DNA of 64,000 nucleotides from Pedobacter sp. ok626 (GTDB lineage: Bacteria > Bacteroidota > Bacteroidia > Sphingobacteriales > Sphingobacteriaceae): NCBI RefSeq assembly GCF_900100435.1, contig NZ_FNEX01000008.1:62001-126000 (forward strand), given 5' to 3'. Under the pieces are notes generated by a model. That model worked only from the letters and a program-made list of their open reading frames with translations, searched no databases and had not been told where the DNA came from. Shown in pieces: positions 1 to 9,002 of the stretch (positions are counted from its first letter, which is position 1; every line of letters starts with the position of its first letter). The position numbers were made by a program, and so were the translations under genes.

Positions 1-1205
1 CTTTCATCGACCAGAATCCCGATAGCCAGTGCAAGGCCACTTAAGGTCATGAGGTTAATGGTCTGGCCAAACAACTTTAACAGCAATACCGAAGAAATTA
101 TAGAAATAGGGATCGTGAGGATGACAATCAAAGCCGCCCTTCTGTCGCCCAGAAACAACAGAACCATTAAGCCTGTCAACACAGCCCCTATCGCACCCTC
201 GGTCACCAAACTTTTTACAGAATTGATCACATATACCGACTGGTCAAATTCATAAGAAAGCTGTACATCATCTGGCAAGGTACTCTGTATCACCGGCAGT
301 TTCGCCTTTAGGTTCTGCACCACCTCCCAGGTAGAAGCATCACCTGCTTTGGCGATACTCACATAAACCGAGCGTTTCCCATTTACGAGTGCATAGCCGG
401 CAGTTACGTCCGCCCCGTCTTTAACGGTCGCCACATCCCCGAGGTAAAGGTTTTGCACGCCTCCTTTAAACAAAGGGATCTTTTCAAAATCTTTTACCTG
501 TTTTATCGTATTGTTGGTTGGGGTAATGTAGTTTTTATCACCGATCCTCACATTTCCGGAAGGTGCTGTCTGGTTATTGATCCTGATCGCTTCAACAATC
601 TGGTCGGGAGTTAAATTATGCGTACGCAAGGTTACAGGATCAACATTGATCTCTATTGTTCTCGGACTTCCCCCAAAAGGAGGTGGAGAAAGTAAACCTG
701 GCACAGAAGTAAAGGAAGCCCGCACATAAACATTGGCCAGATCCTGCAGTTCGTTATTACTCTTCGTTTTACTGCTCAACACGAGCTGTCCTACAGGCAG
801 CGAGGAAGCGTCAAAACGAATGATAAACGGCGGTTGCGAACCTGGAGGAAATGCAGCCTGCATACGATTCGCCAGGGCACTCAGTTCCGCAGCGGCCTGT
901 GCCATATTGGTATCCTCGTAATAGCTGATCTTCATCAAGGTCAAGCCCTGGATATTCTTTGATTCGATAGATTTTACGCCATTGGCGAAAAGGAGAATGT
1001 TTACATAGTTTTTAGCAAAGTATGACTCCATCTGGTTCGGTGTATATCCACCGAAAGGATGGGCCAGGTAAATCACCGGAAGGTTCATCTTCGGCAGGAT
1101 ATCGACTTTTATAGTCCTGACAGCACCGATTCCGAAGAAAAAAAGTCCGGCAACGAGCACGAGGATGGAAATGGGTTTACGAAGGGCAAAACGTATTAAA
1201 TTCAT
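1..1205 (-). CDS. RND family efflux transporter permease, N-terminal part (runs off window)
   Basis: This is the inner-membrane pump subunit of a tripartite resistance-nodulation-division efflux system, driven by the proton gradient. About 400 residues are visible and the gene continues beyond position 1. The start MNLIRFALRKPIS carries the conserved first transmembrane helix, followed by a periplasmic porter region, and a second hydrophobic segment begins near residue 335. The visible end reads ALAIGILVDES, where AcrB/CzcA-type pumps have the motif at the start of TM4 with the proton-relay acidic residue. The ATG at 1205 lies 12 bases after the stop of the TolC-like gene, so the two are co-transcribed. 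A membrane-fusion protein is not in view and may lie beyond the left edge. The substrate cannot be told from this part. Confidence 0.93.
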   Translation of the reverse strand, partial: MNLIRFALRKPISILVLVAGLFFFGIGAVRTIKVDILPKMNLPVIYLAHPFGGYTPNQMESYFAKNYVNILLFANGVKSIESKNIQGLTLMKISYYEDTNMAQAAAELSALANRMQAAFPPGSQPPFIIRFDASSLPVGQLVLSSKTKSNNELQDLANVYVRASFTSVPGLLSPPPFGGSPRTIEINVDPVTLRTHNLTPDQIVEAIRINNQTAPSGNVRIGDKNYITPTNNTIKQVKDFEKIPLFKGGVQNLYLGDVATVKDGADVTAGYALVNGKRSVYVSIAKAGDASTWEVVQNLKAKLPVIQSTLPDDVQLSYEFDQSVYVINSVKSLVTEGAIGAVLTGLMVLLFLGDRRAALIVILTIPISIISSVLLLKLFGQTINLMTLSGLALAIGILVDE

Positions 1206-1217
1206 TGAGCTACAGCA

Positions 1218-2591
1218 TTAAAATTCATTAATAAACAAGTCGAAATCTCCGGAGGCAGCAGCTTTCATCAGCAATGACTGCCATACATTGGTATAAATGA
1301 TATCGCTATCAATTTCCGCACGGTTCAATGTATACAAGGCTTGGGTAACATCCACCAGGTTTGTCAAGCCATTTTTGTATAAAGTGGTTTTCTGAAGATA
1401 AGCCTGACGGGCGGCACGCACCTGTTTTGGTGCTTCATTATAGTTTTCCAGTGCAAATCTGATCTTAGCTTCTGCCGCATCCAGTTGTGTCTTCAGTTGC
1501 TGATCAACTACATCGTATTCATCCTGCAATCCTGATACCGTATACCGCTGAGCGCTTACCCTCTTCCCTGTTCTTGCGATTGAAGTTAAATTCCAGGTCA
1601 GGCCAATGCCAAAAAGGTAATTCTGCCTGTCGGGATTAATGCCATCCCAATAGTTCTGCGAAAAGGCATGTTGGTTGGTTGCATACTCCGGACTAAAGCC
1701 TGAACCCCGGGTCTGGTAAATCCCGATCAGGTTAACTGTTGGATAATAATCCTTTTTATATAATTTTAGCGACTGTTTTCCGGCATCCACACGGCTTTTA
1801 TAATATTGAAGCACCGGGTTCAGGGTAAGGGCATTAGATAAGATGGCTTTCGGGACACGTCTTACAAAGCCACTGTCTAGTACAAAATCTTCAATACCTA
1901 CGCCCATCAAAGCAACAAGCTTGTTATTTTCCTCTTTGGCACGGTCCTTTAACTGGTTGAGTGCAATCACTGCCCTTGAAACCTCCGCATAGGACAGGGT
2001 AGAATCTACACCGGCCAATAATCCGTTTTTCACCCTTGTCGCTGCTATGTTGTGGAACACAGTTGCCCGTTCGAGATTTTTTTGCTGTGACACAATTAAT
2101 CGCTGACTGGCCAGCAGGTTCAGATAAGCTGCTGCAATTTTTATCTTTTGCTGGAAGGTCTCCTGATCCAGATCTCTGGCGGAACGTTCCGATTCCGCCT
2201 TTGAAAGGTTTACTCTTTCTCTGATCCTGCCGAAAGAAAACACCTCCCAGTTCACATTCACCAGATATAGCGCACCAAAAGCCGCATTCCAGTTTTGCTG
2301 TGGCAGCGGCAAGCCTGATGAAGCCACCCCATATCCGCCAAAGCCATACAGGGGGCCATTTTGTCCGTTTACCGTTCCATAGTCCTGCTGGGCAGAAAGC
2401 GTTACATTAGGAAGATAATCTGTTTTAGTCTGTTTAACCGCTTCTTTTGAAGCTGCCAGGTATTTACTTTTTGCTTTAATCGTCCCGTAATTGGAAATAC
2501 CCTGCTCAATAGCATCTTTTAAAGTAAGTGTTTGCGAATAACTGTGAAAAGAAAATAATAAAAGGAGAAAAATAAGCCAGTTTTTAAACAT
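1218..2591 (-). CDS. TolC family outer membrane efflux protein
   Basis: This is the outer-membrane channel of the efflux system whose RND pump is encoded immediately downstream. The 457-residue protein starts with a clear signal peptide (MFKNWLIFLLLLFSFHSYSQ, cleavage near residue 20). It contains the two related halves of long amphipathic helices and short strands expected of the OEP/TolC fold, and its length is normal for the family. The gene leads the operon, so outer-membrane factor and pump are made together. The 150-base gap to the divergent sensor kinase gene at 2743 holds the promoters of both units, which makes control by that two-component system possible but unproven. Confidence 0.93.
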   Translation of the reverse strand: MFKNWLIFLLLLFSFHSYSQTLTLKDAIEQGISNYGTIKAKSKYLAASKEAVKQTKTDYLPNVTLSAQQDYGTVNGQNGPLYGFGGYGVASSGLPLPQQNWNAAFGALYLVNVNWEVFSFGRIRERVNLSKAESERSARDLDQETFQQKIKIAAAYLNLLASQRLIVSQQKNLERATVFHNIAATRVKNGLLAGVDSTLSYAEVSRAVIALNQLKDRAKEENNKLVALMGVGIEDFVLDSGFVRRVPKAILSNALTLNPVLQYYKSRVDAGKQSLKLYKKDYYPTVNLIGIYQTRGSGFSPEYATNQHAFSQNYWDGINPDRQNYLFGIGLTWNLTSIARTGKRVSAQRYTVSGLQDEYDVVDQQLKTQLDAAEAKIRFALENYNEAPKQVRAARQAYLQKTTLYKNGLTNLVDVTQALYTLNRAEIDSDIIYTNVWQSLLMKAAASGDFDLFINEF

Positions 2592-2742
2592 CTGATTCTT
2601 TAGTTTAGACCAAAACTAAGTCGAAAAATGGGGATAAATTGCTTTAAATGATGAATGAACCTTATAAATGACCAATTGAATTCGTCATTTATATAATTAT
2701 GTTACACGATTATATCCTTACTTTGTATCCTTTAAGGTTGAG

Positions 2743-3762
2743 ATGGGTCCAAAAAGTATATTAGAGAGCAAATGGTTACAGGAGATTTTCATATTGATTT
2801 TCTCTTTCCTACTATTTACCGTAAACGACTGGATCTTTATCACGAGCTGGAGGAGCTTTTTCACAGGTACAGTCTACTTTTTCATTCTTTATAGTCATGC
2901 GCAGATCAATCGTTTTTTTATATTGCCCATCCTGCTGAAAGAACATAAACCTTACCTCTATTTTCTGTTGACAACGACATTGCTTTTTGTATTTTCCATT
3001 CTTTTATTCGAGGTATCTACCGAGTTACTGTACAAGAATTGTTTCCTATATAAATCTTCCTATCAAAAAACCTATCACTTTCAGCTGGGAACGCTAGCGG
3101 GAACGCTGATCTGTATCCTCGGTTCCATCCAAATCCTGGAGCATTACCGAGAGCAGAAAATGAAAACCAATAAGGAACTGTTACACAACCAGGCACAACT
3201 CAATGTTTTAAGAGCACAGCTCAACCCCCATTTTCTGTTCAATACCTTCAATACACTTTATGGAGTCAGCTTACAATATCCCGAACGATCATCTGAGCTG
3301 ATTATGCAGGTTTCCAAGCTCATGCGCTACCAGGTAGAAAACAGCACAAAAGAATTCATTCCTGTAGAAGATGAGATTGATTTCATCTCGAGCTATGTGG
3401 AACTGGAGAAAGAGCGGGTGGGTTACCGGTCTGAAATTAATTACACTCATCATACTGACAACGGTAATTATAGAGTAGCTCCTATGCTACTGATCACCTT
3501 TATTGAAAATGCGTTTAAACACGGCGCATGTTCAATTGAAAAATGTTTCGTTGATATTGATATCAATGTAGTTCAAGGGACATTACATATGCATATCCGC
3601 AATTCTATACCTGCAAAAAAGAAAAAGGTTGTCTCTACCAAAATCGGATTAAAAAATACCATTGAAAGTTTAAAAATTATCTATCCCCATAAACACCAGC
3701 TGGAAAGCTTTGCGAATGGAGAAGAATATGTTGTAAACCTAAAAATTGAACTGGCCTCATGA
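2743..3762 (+). CDS. LytS-type sensor histidine kinase
   Basis: This is a membrane sensor kinase of the His_kinase (PF06580) family. The first 135 residues form about four transmembrane helices with no sizeable extracellular domain. A short linker leads to the phosphoacceptor motif QLNPHFLFNTFN, with His163. The ATPase part follows, including the N-box FIENAFKHGA. At 339 residues it is the standard Bacteroidota architecture. Its stop overlaps the start of the LytTR regulator gene by 4 bases (ATGA), which indicates translational coupling. It is divergent from the efflux operon. The signal is unknown. Confidence 0.95.
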   Translation: MGPKSILESKWLQEIFILIFSFLLFTVNDWIFITSWRSFFTGTVYFFILYSHAQINRFFILPILLKEHKPYLYFLLTTTLLFVFSILLFEVSTELLYKNCFLYKSSYQKTYHFQLGTLAGTLICILGSIQILEHYREQKMKTNKELLHNQAQLNVLRAQLNPHFLFNTFNTLYGVSLQYPERSSELIMQVSKLMRYQVENSTKEFIPVEDEIDFISSYVELEKERVGYRSEINYTHHTDNGNYRVAPMLLITFIENAFKHGACSIEKCFVDIDINVVQGTLHMHIRNSIPAKKKKVVSTKIGLKNTIESLKIIYPHKHQLESFANGEEYVVNLKIELAS

Positions 3763-4451
3763 GTATACCAAAGAAATGTATCATTGTAGATGATGAACCT
3801 GCGGCCCATTATGTGCTGGTTAATTACATTAATCAAAACCCGCTTCTGGAACTTACGTATCAGTGTTACAATGCTATTGAGGCACTAAATATACTCCGTA
3901 GCAATACAATAGACCTCATGTTTCTGGATATTGATATGCCGGAAATATCAGGGCTGGAATTATTGCAGACTTTAAAAAATATCCCCCGAACAATCCTTAC
4001 AACTGCTTATTCTGAATTCGCACTGGAGAGCTATGAGTATGGAGTTATAGATTACTTACTAAAACCAATATATTACCCAAGATTCGTCAAATCAATAGAA
4101 CGTTTTCTGGCTATGGATACGGTTGAAAAGCTAGAGACAACTGCCGGGAAGAGTATTGCTGTAAAGGTAGACAGTGTAGTTATCGATCTTCCTGTAAATG
4201 ATATTCTATACGCACAGAGTTACGGGAATTATGTAAAAATATTTACGGCTGATAAATCCCTTCTTGCTTCCATCACCACCAATCAGCTGGAGAACATGCT
4301 ACCACAAGATCATTTTGTCAGGGTTCATAAATCATATATTGTAGCAGTTGGAAAAATAGCGCAGGTTGAGCGGGATAACATCATTTTGAACAACGAGAAA
4401 ATCCCGGTCGGCATTACCTACAGAAGAAACCTTAGCCGGTTTTTAGGGTAG
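3759..4451 (+). CDS. LytTR family response regulator
   Basis: This cytoplasmic DNA-binding response regulator is partner to the LytS-type kinase directly upstream. The receiver domain (residues 1-120) has the acidic pair D11-D12 in IVDDEP and the phosphoacceptor D57 in FLDIDMP. The switch Thr (TTAYSEFA) and the Lys of LLKP are both present. The C-terminal half (about 130-230) is a LytTR domain with the motifs DILYAQSYGNYVKIF and FVRVHKSYIVAV. The 230-residue length is usual. The gene ends head-on against the SHOCT gene, overlapping it by 9 bases. Target genes are not shown by sequence; the divergent efflux operon is the nearest candidate. Confidence 0.95.
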   Translation: MSIPKKCIIVDDEPAAHYVLVNYINQNPLLELTYQCYNAIEALNILRSNTIDLMFLDIDMPEISGLELLQTLKNIPRTILTTAYSEFALESYEYGVIDYLLKPIYYPRFVKSIERFLAMDTVEKLETTAGKSIAVKVDSVVIDLPVNDILYAQSYGNYVKIFTADKSLLASITTNQLENMLPQDHFVRVHKSYIVAVGKIAQVERDNIILNNEKIPVGITYRRNLSRFLG

Positions 4452-4754
4452 ATTTAATTTCAGAAGTCTATCCTTCTGAGATTTATATTCATCTTCTGTA
4501 ATTGCACCACTGTCCAATAAGTCTTTAAATTTTTTCAATTGGTCTGGTACATCAACATACATTTCCTCATCAATCCTAGGTGAACACCAAATAATAATTA
4601 GCCCAATAAAGTTTAAGAATAACGTTAACAACAACCCTAAAGGACCTCCTATCTTTCTTTCTGATCCTGCTCTGTAACCAATTAAAGCTGTAATTATTAT
4701 AATCAATAATATAACAACAAGTTCAATGCCTCCGAAACCATACATTAATATCAT
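4443..4754 (-). CDS. Small two-helix membrane protein with C-terminal SHOCT domain
   Basis: A 103-residue protein of unknown role. Two hydrophobic segments (about residues 8-28 and 37-57) are followed by a SHOCT domain (about 70-100, reading LKKFKDLLDSGAITEDEY), a short helical module often found at the C-terminus of small membrane proteins and thought to mediate oligomerisation. The gene overlaps the response regulator gene tail to tail by 9 bases and appears monocistronic. The domain assignment is firm; the function is not. Confidence 0.8.
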   Translation of the reverse strand: MILMYGFGGIELVVILLIIIITALIGYRAGSERKIGGPLGLLLTLFLNFIGLIIIWCSPRIDEEMYVDVPDQLKKFKDLLDSGAITEDEYKSQKDRLLKLNLP

Positions 4755-4862
4755 ATTGATAGCAATTAATTTAAGATTCCAATTTATAAAAATTTTATAA
4801 CTTTTAAATAAAACTTATTTTCCCTAGCTAAAGGATGGCCTGTGACGAACAAAGTCGCAGAT

Positions 4863-5030
4863 TCAGCCGTTTTAGTGCTACCTTAAAATTTCTTGCGGAT
4901 CAACTTGCGAAAATGTGACATTCATCATAAGTATCTTTAAGCATCTGTTCAGATAAATATCAATATTCCAAAAGTGTCCTGAATGTGCTGCTTTTTCATC
5001 TTCTGGCAAAGATAGCCACAAGTCCGGGGT
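4863..5030 (-). pseudogene. Remnant of the SAM methyltransferase gene (internal deletion)
   Basis: This stretch repeats, with substitutions and a gap, the 5' part of the intact methyltransferase gene at 5833-6456. Two blocks are recognisable: 4868-4915 matches about 6203-6241 (shared core CTTGCGGATCAACTTGCGAA), and 4915-5025 matches about 6363-6474, which includes the intact gene's start region and its upstream bases. About 120 bases present in the intact gene are missing between the blocks. No reading frame survives. The rest of the 340-base gap between 4755 and 5094 shows nothing else I can name. Confidence 0.8.
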
Positions 5031-5124
5031 ACATATACATCGAGAGATCCAAATTAGAAGAATAATGTATTACCTGTGGATATAGGACTTAAAGTTGATT
5101 AACTTAGCTCTTAATCTTTATAAA

Positions 5125-5763
5125 ATGGATATCAAATTGTTTGAAAGCAAGCGAATTCGTTCAGAATGGAGCGAAACAGATCAGAAATGGTATTTTTCTA
5201 TCATTGATGTAGTTGAGATTTTGACGGAGAGCCCTAGACCAAGAAAGTACTGGAATGCCTTAAAAACCAAGTTGAGAGATGAAGGAAGTGAACTGTCCCA
5301 ATTCTTGGGACAGTTGAAAATGAAAGCTGAAGATGGCAAGATGCGCGAAACAGATGTTGCCGATACTGAACAATTACTACGTTTAATCCAATCTATCCCC
5401 TCGCCCAAGGCTGAACCATTTAAAATGTGGTTGGCAAAAGTTGGCTATGAACGTATGCAGGAAATGTCCGATCCGGAACAGAGCCTGGATAGGGCTAGAG
5501 AAAATTGGCAGAAGGCTGGACGAAGTGAAAAGTGGATTCAGCAGCGTATGTCTGGACAAGAGACCCGGAATAAGTTAACTGATTACTGGCAGGAGCATGG
5601 AGTACAAAAAGGAGATGAGTTTGCTTTGTTAACAAATATCATTCATCAGGAATGGGCTGGTGTAACGGTAAAGACGCATAAAGATATAAAAGGCTTGGAA
5701 AGGCAAAACCTTCGCGACCATATGACCGAGGCAGAGTTGTTCCTGCCATGCTGTTGGCAGTAG
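5125..5763 (+). CDS. Bro-N (BRO family) domain protein, C-terminally truncated
   Basis: The N-terminal 100 residues match the Bro-N domain of phage and host antirepressor-like proteins (IKLFESKRIRSEW, YFSIIDVVEILTES, and the block QSIPSPKAEPFKMWLAKVGYER). This is followed by the ERMQE..DPEQSLDRARENW region. Family members usually run to about 270-290 residues with a basic C-terminus. Here the frame leaves the conserved sequence after HMTEAEL and stops 7 codons later, so the tail is lost. The ATG at 5125 fits the family start better than the upstream TTG at 5095. A more degraded copy lies at 10722-10977. DNA binding is inferred from the family. Confidence 0.75.
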   Translation: MDIKLFESKRIRSEWSETDQKWYFSIIDVVEILTESPRPRKYWNALKTKLRDEGSELSQFLGQLKMKAEDGKMRETDVADTEQLLRLIQSIPSPKAEPFKMWLAKVGYERMQEMSDPEQSLDRARENWQKAGRSEKWIQQRMSGQETRNKLTDYWQEHGVQKGDEFALLTNIIHQEWAGVTVKTHKDIKGLERQNLRDHMTEAELFLPCCWQ

Positions 5764-5832
5764 CCTACTTCAACATGCAGAATGAGTAATTCCATAATCG
5801 CATCCATTTAAGTAATAATGAATACAAGCAAA

Positions 5833-6456
5833 TCAGGATGATATCATTTTACGCACGCACCAGGTAGTCATACTTCTCAGGTTTTGAACATTAGTGGTTT
5901 TGATGGGCTCATGCAATTCTCCACCGATTTTTTTGGTGAGTCTGAGCAGCATCTCCTGGTTCACCAGAAAGCGCTCCGATCCATCGGGAAGGATGTACCT
6001 ACCATTTCCAATAAACCTGACTAATGATTCGATCCCTATTTCTGAGGCGAGCCGGCAGAAAAAATACCCTCCGGGTTTAAGCACGTCCCACATGGAATTC
6101 AGCATAGCTTCGAAATGACTGAGGTTTTCTGCAAAATGTAAAACAGCACTACTGATGATCAGATCAAAAGTTTCATTTTCAAACGGTAGCTGCTCTACTG
6201 AAGCTACCTTAAAATTTTCTTGCGGATCAACTTGCGAAAATGAGCCCGCAAGGGCTCTTAGCTGCGCAATAGCTTCCGGGTTTTGATCTACACCAAAAAC
6301 ATTTGCTCCGCTTTTCAACAGGTACAGCAGGTTTCTGCCTGTTCCGCAACCAGCATCTAAGATCATGTCACAATCGTCGTAAGTGCCTTTAAGGATCTGG
6401 TCAAATAAGTAAATGTCAATATTTCCAAAAATGTCCTGAATGTGTTGCTTTTTCAT
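5833..6456 (-). CDS. Class I SAM-dependent methyltransferase
   Basis: A cytoplasmic 207-residue enzyme predicted to transfer a methyl group from S-adenosylmethionine to an unknown small molecule. Motif I is DAGCGTGRNLLYLL (residues 34-47), the acidic ribose-binding residue is D57 in FGVDQNP, and motif IV is FDLIISSAVLHF. The LKPGGYFFCR motif follows. This is the Methyltransf_11/25 pattern seen in ubiE- or Tam-like enzymes. It stands alone between a broken Bro-N gene and a SUKH gene. Part of it is duplicated as a remnant at 4863-5030. The substrate cannot be inferred. Confidence 0.88.
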   Translation of the reverse strand: MKKQHIQDIFGNIDIYLFDQILKGTYDDCDMILDAGCGTGRNLLYLLKSGANVFGVDQNPEAIAQLRALAGSFSQVDPQENFKVASVEQLPFENETFDLIISSAVLHFAENLSHFEAMLNSMWDVLKPGGYFFCRLASEIGIESLVRFIGNGRYILPDGSERFLVNQEMLLRLTKKIGGELHEPIKTTNVQNLRSMTTWCVRKMISS

Positions 6457-6604
6457 CTCCGGGCAAAGATAGCCACAAGGTAGCTTACATTAAAACGTTA
6501 TTCAATCCACATAGCACTTCAGCTATTCGTCACCCAAAAGGAAGAATACGCTTTCTGGCAATTCTTATTTGGACATGATGTGCATACAGATAGTGATTAC
6601 AAAA

Positions 6605-7344
6605 TCATATCTTTAAAACAAGCAGCAGCATAGATGAATCTATTAACGATTTGTTCGAAAATGCCATACATCTATGTTTGAAAAGATTAATACTAAATTG
6701 GCCAATGTTCCAGACCAACGGAAAAACGCAATATGTAATAATCAACTTTAATGGAAGTTCTTATAAACATACTTAAAAGGTACAACTGGCCAGTTCAACA
6801 TGGAGACTCCAGTACACTCATCAAAGATATTGAATCGATGGTAGGTTTTATTTTACCTATTGATTACACTTTATTCTTGAATAATTACGCGGGCTTCGAG
6901 AGTCACGTTGGTAATGAGTATATCAAATTATGGGGCGTTGATGAGATTGTTGAAATGAATACTTTTTATGGGCTTACCGCCCTGTCAAGTACAATAGGCA
7001 TAGGTAGCAATGGAGGAAGCGAATTCATAGCGATTGAGCTAACTGATTTACAGGAATACCGAGTTGTGCTTTCTCCATTCATTGATCTAGATAAGTCGTG
7101 TAATATTGAAGTAGGAACGTCATTTATAGATTTCCTTGCAAGACTTGATAATGGAAATCAATGGACTATAACCTGATTAACAACGATTTTCAGGACGGAA
7201 AATGGATATAAAAGAGGATAACAATCCTAGCGGGTGATGAACTGATATGCGGTAAAATAGAATTACCTGAACAGGATAAAATGACGGGTAAACTTAAAAG
7301 CTGGTATTAAAATATATATCCTTAAAACAAGCAGCTAGCATAGA
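6605..7344. repeat. Short direct repeat flanking the SUKH gene
   Basis: About 30 bases around 6606-6634 (core CTTTAAAACAAGCAGCAGCA) recur at 7314-7344 as CCTTAAAACAAGCAGCTAGC, in the same orientation on either side of the SUKH gene. The flanking gene-free stretches (6457-6750 and 7177-7433) show no open gene. The repeats look like debris of a duplicated segment, not a site-specific element. Confidence 0.5.
6751..7176 (+). CDS. SMI1/KNR4 (SUKH) family protein, possible orphan immunity protein
   Basis: The 141-residue protein fits the SUKH superfamily. It has an N-terminal helix IKDIESMVGFILPIDYTLFL, the NNYAG turn, a central IKLWGVDEIVEMN strand-helix pair, and the IGIGSNGGSEFIAIEL block typical of the fold. 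SUKH proteins often serve as immunity proteins against polymorphic or contact-dependent nuclease toxins, and are then found beside toxin C-terminal domains or in immunity arrays. No toxin is adjacent here, and repeats and gene remnants surround it, so it may be an orphan immunity gene acquired by transfer. Family call firm; role inferred. Confidence 0.82.
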   Translation: MEVLINILKRYNWPVQHGDSSTLIKDIESMVGFILPIDYTLFLNNYAGFESHVGNEYIKLWGVDEIVEMNTFYGLTALSSTIGIGSNGGSEFIAIELTDLQEYRVVLSPFIDLDKSCNIEVGTSFIDFLARLDNGNQWTIT

Positions 7345-7433
7345 ATGAGGATTAGGAAATTGCCCTTTATTAACCTAAACAATTACTAATAGACCATAGT
7401 TGTGCATTTCGGCGAATCTGGCGAAAGACCCAC

Positions 7434-8603
7434 TCAAAATCCTTCAGCTTCCTTTAACAAATCAGCTCTCTGATCTGCATTAAATATCGAAGATTCGGAG
7501 AGACTAACTTTAAATTCACGAATAGTTTGATCTGTTGGCTGCATTAAGGCCTTTTCACATTTGGCAATGTTGAGATAGCCCTGCGCAAAATTGGGATACA
7601 GGGCCACCAATTGCCGCCATGCTACTATTGCATTAGCGTAGTCCGCTTTATTGTAAAAAGCATAACCTTTACCATTTAGTATACCTAAAGAAAAAGGCAC
7701 CGAAGTCCCGTAATGCTGCTTTATTTTTTGTTTGAGTTCATCAACAACCCCAAGATCATTATTCCCTTCAACAAGGTACTGACTTTGGCAGCTATGCCAA
7801 TACTCAAATACCTCGTACAAAGACCTGATTATGGTTAACGCCGGCGTGGTATTGTGATCAGCTTCAGGAAACCACCACCCCTCAACATTGAAATTCTTGC
7901 TTCTAAAATCCGCGCCTTTAATTGCCTTTGTAAGTCTTTTATAATCCTCAGGATTATCATTCCCCATAGCGTACCGATAGTAAACCATATGCTTTGGTTT
8001 ATTCTTTTTAATCTCCTGCTTAAGCATCGTCGTCAAATTAAACTGACGTTGTTGCAAAAATGGACTAATAGACACTACCGCATTCAATTCCTTTGGATGC
8101 TTAGCCATTAGATACGTTGTAAAAAATCCATACCGAGAATGCCCGATCAACATCGTGAAATCACTGACTTTAAACCGGCTTCTTAATAAAGGAATCAATT
8201 CTTTAAAAATGTATGCATCATTCTTTTCACCTATGCCCAACGTATCACTTACCTTTAATTGTGTTTCACGATAGCGGTTACCCCCACCACCCGATTCAAC
8301 GCCGACAATAACGGCCGATGGCATTTGTTCGTTAGCCGTCAGGAAATCAATAGATTTTAACAGGTATTGATATTGCCTTTGATTTTGCATATCAAAAATT
8401 ACAACTAGGGGAAAGCTTTGTTGCAGTGTTTCCTGATACTCTATAGGTACTGTAATTTGAACATGCTTTTTATATCCCAGATTTTTAGAAACAAAAGAAC
8501 TGTCTTTCAATGTCCGATATCTTTCTAGCGATTGTCCAAAGCAATACACACTAAAGGACAGGCAGATGAAAATGAGCAACATTATTTTAAAAGAAGCTGA
8601 CAT
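7434..8603 (-). CDS. Secreted alpha/beta-hydrolase (esterase, IroE/Fes-like) with C-terminal repeat region
   Basis: The 389-residue protein has a signal peptide (residues 1-24, ending YCFGQ), so it acts in the periplasm or outside. Residues about 45-275 match the putative esterase (enterochelin-esterase-like) fold. The nucleophile elbow is GHSRYG (Ser156), the strand PLVVIFD precedes it, and WWFPEADHNT supplies the likely catalytic histidine. The last 90 residues (YAFYNKADYANAIVAWRQL and following) look like a tetratricopeptide-type helix pair, a common C-terminal extension in Bacteroidota esterases. It appears monocistronic. The natural ester substrate is unknown. Confidence 0.88.
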   Translation of the reverse strand: MSASFKIMLLIFICLSFSVYCFGQSLERYRTLKDSSFVSKNLGYKKHVQITVPIEYQETLQQSFPLVVIFDMQNQRQYQYLLKSIDFLTANEQMPSAVIVGVESGGGGNRYRETQLKVSDTLGIGEKNDAYIFKELIPLLRSRFKVSDFTMLIGHSRYGFFTTYLMAKHPKELNAVVSISPFLQQRQFNLTTMLKQEIKKNKPKHMVYYRYAMGNDNPEDYKRLTKAIKGADFRSKNFNVEGWWFPEADHNTTPALTIIRSLYEVFEYWHSCQSQYLVEGNNDLGVVDELKQKIKQHYGTSVPFSLGILNGKGYAFYNKADYANAIVAWRQLVALYPNFAQGYLNIAKCEKALMQPTDQTIREFKVSLSESSIFNADQRADLLKEAEGF

Positions 8604-8801
8604 ATAGCGTTATCGTTAATTACATTTAAAGTATAGATGAGATAACTTAAAATACCGAATGTTACAATCACCACCTACTTGCGACCGAGGGTTATTTCTG
8701 CTACCACAGATACAAGCCTCGCATTTTAATTTTCCAATTTCATTGAATACTTGTCAATGCCTTTTCCAAAACCATCAGTAATAATATGTTCGTGGTAAAT
8801 C

Positions 8802-9002
8802 CTAACTTTTCATATGATCTAGCAGTATGTTGCGATGTTTTTCAACATCACTAATCAAATAATATTCAAATAGTTGTAACTCTTCAGGATCAAAAAAAAT
8901 TGGCGAGTTACTTTTAAAGATTTCAATGCAATGTTCTTGAAAATCCTGAGATATATTTAATGATGTGTATATAATTAGTTTTATTCTTTTTGCTTCTTCC
9001 AT
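8802..9002 (-). CDS. Hypothetical small protein downstream of the ClbS-like gene
   Basis: A 66-residue acidic, helix-rich protein starting MEEAKRIKLIIY. I do not recognise it. It starts inside the last codons of the ClbS/DfsB-like gene (22-base overlap), which suggests translational coupling, but the shortness and AT-rich surroundings leave doubt. The 198 bases between it and the esterase gene show no gene. Confidence 0.4.
   Translation of the reverse strand: MEEAKRIKLIIYTSLNISQDFQEHCIEIFKSNSPIFFDPEELQLFEYYLISDVEKHRNILLDHMKS

Noticed and set aside
733..921. Plus-strand frame of 62 codons opposite the RND gene
   Set aside because: It lies wholly inside the clear minus-strand RND coding region and has no recognisable features.
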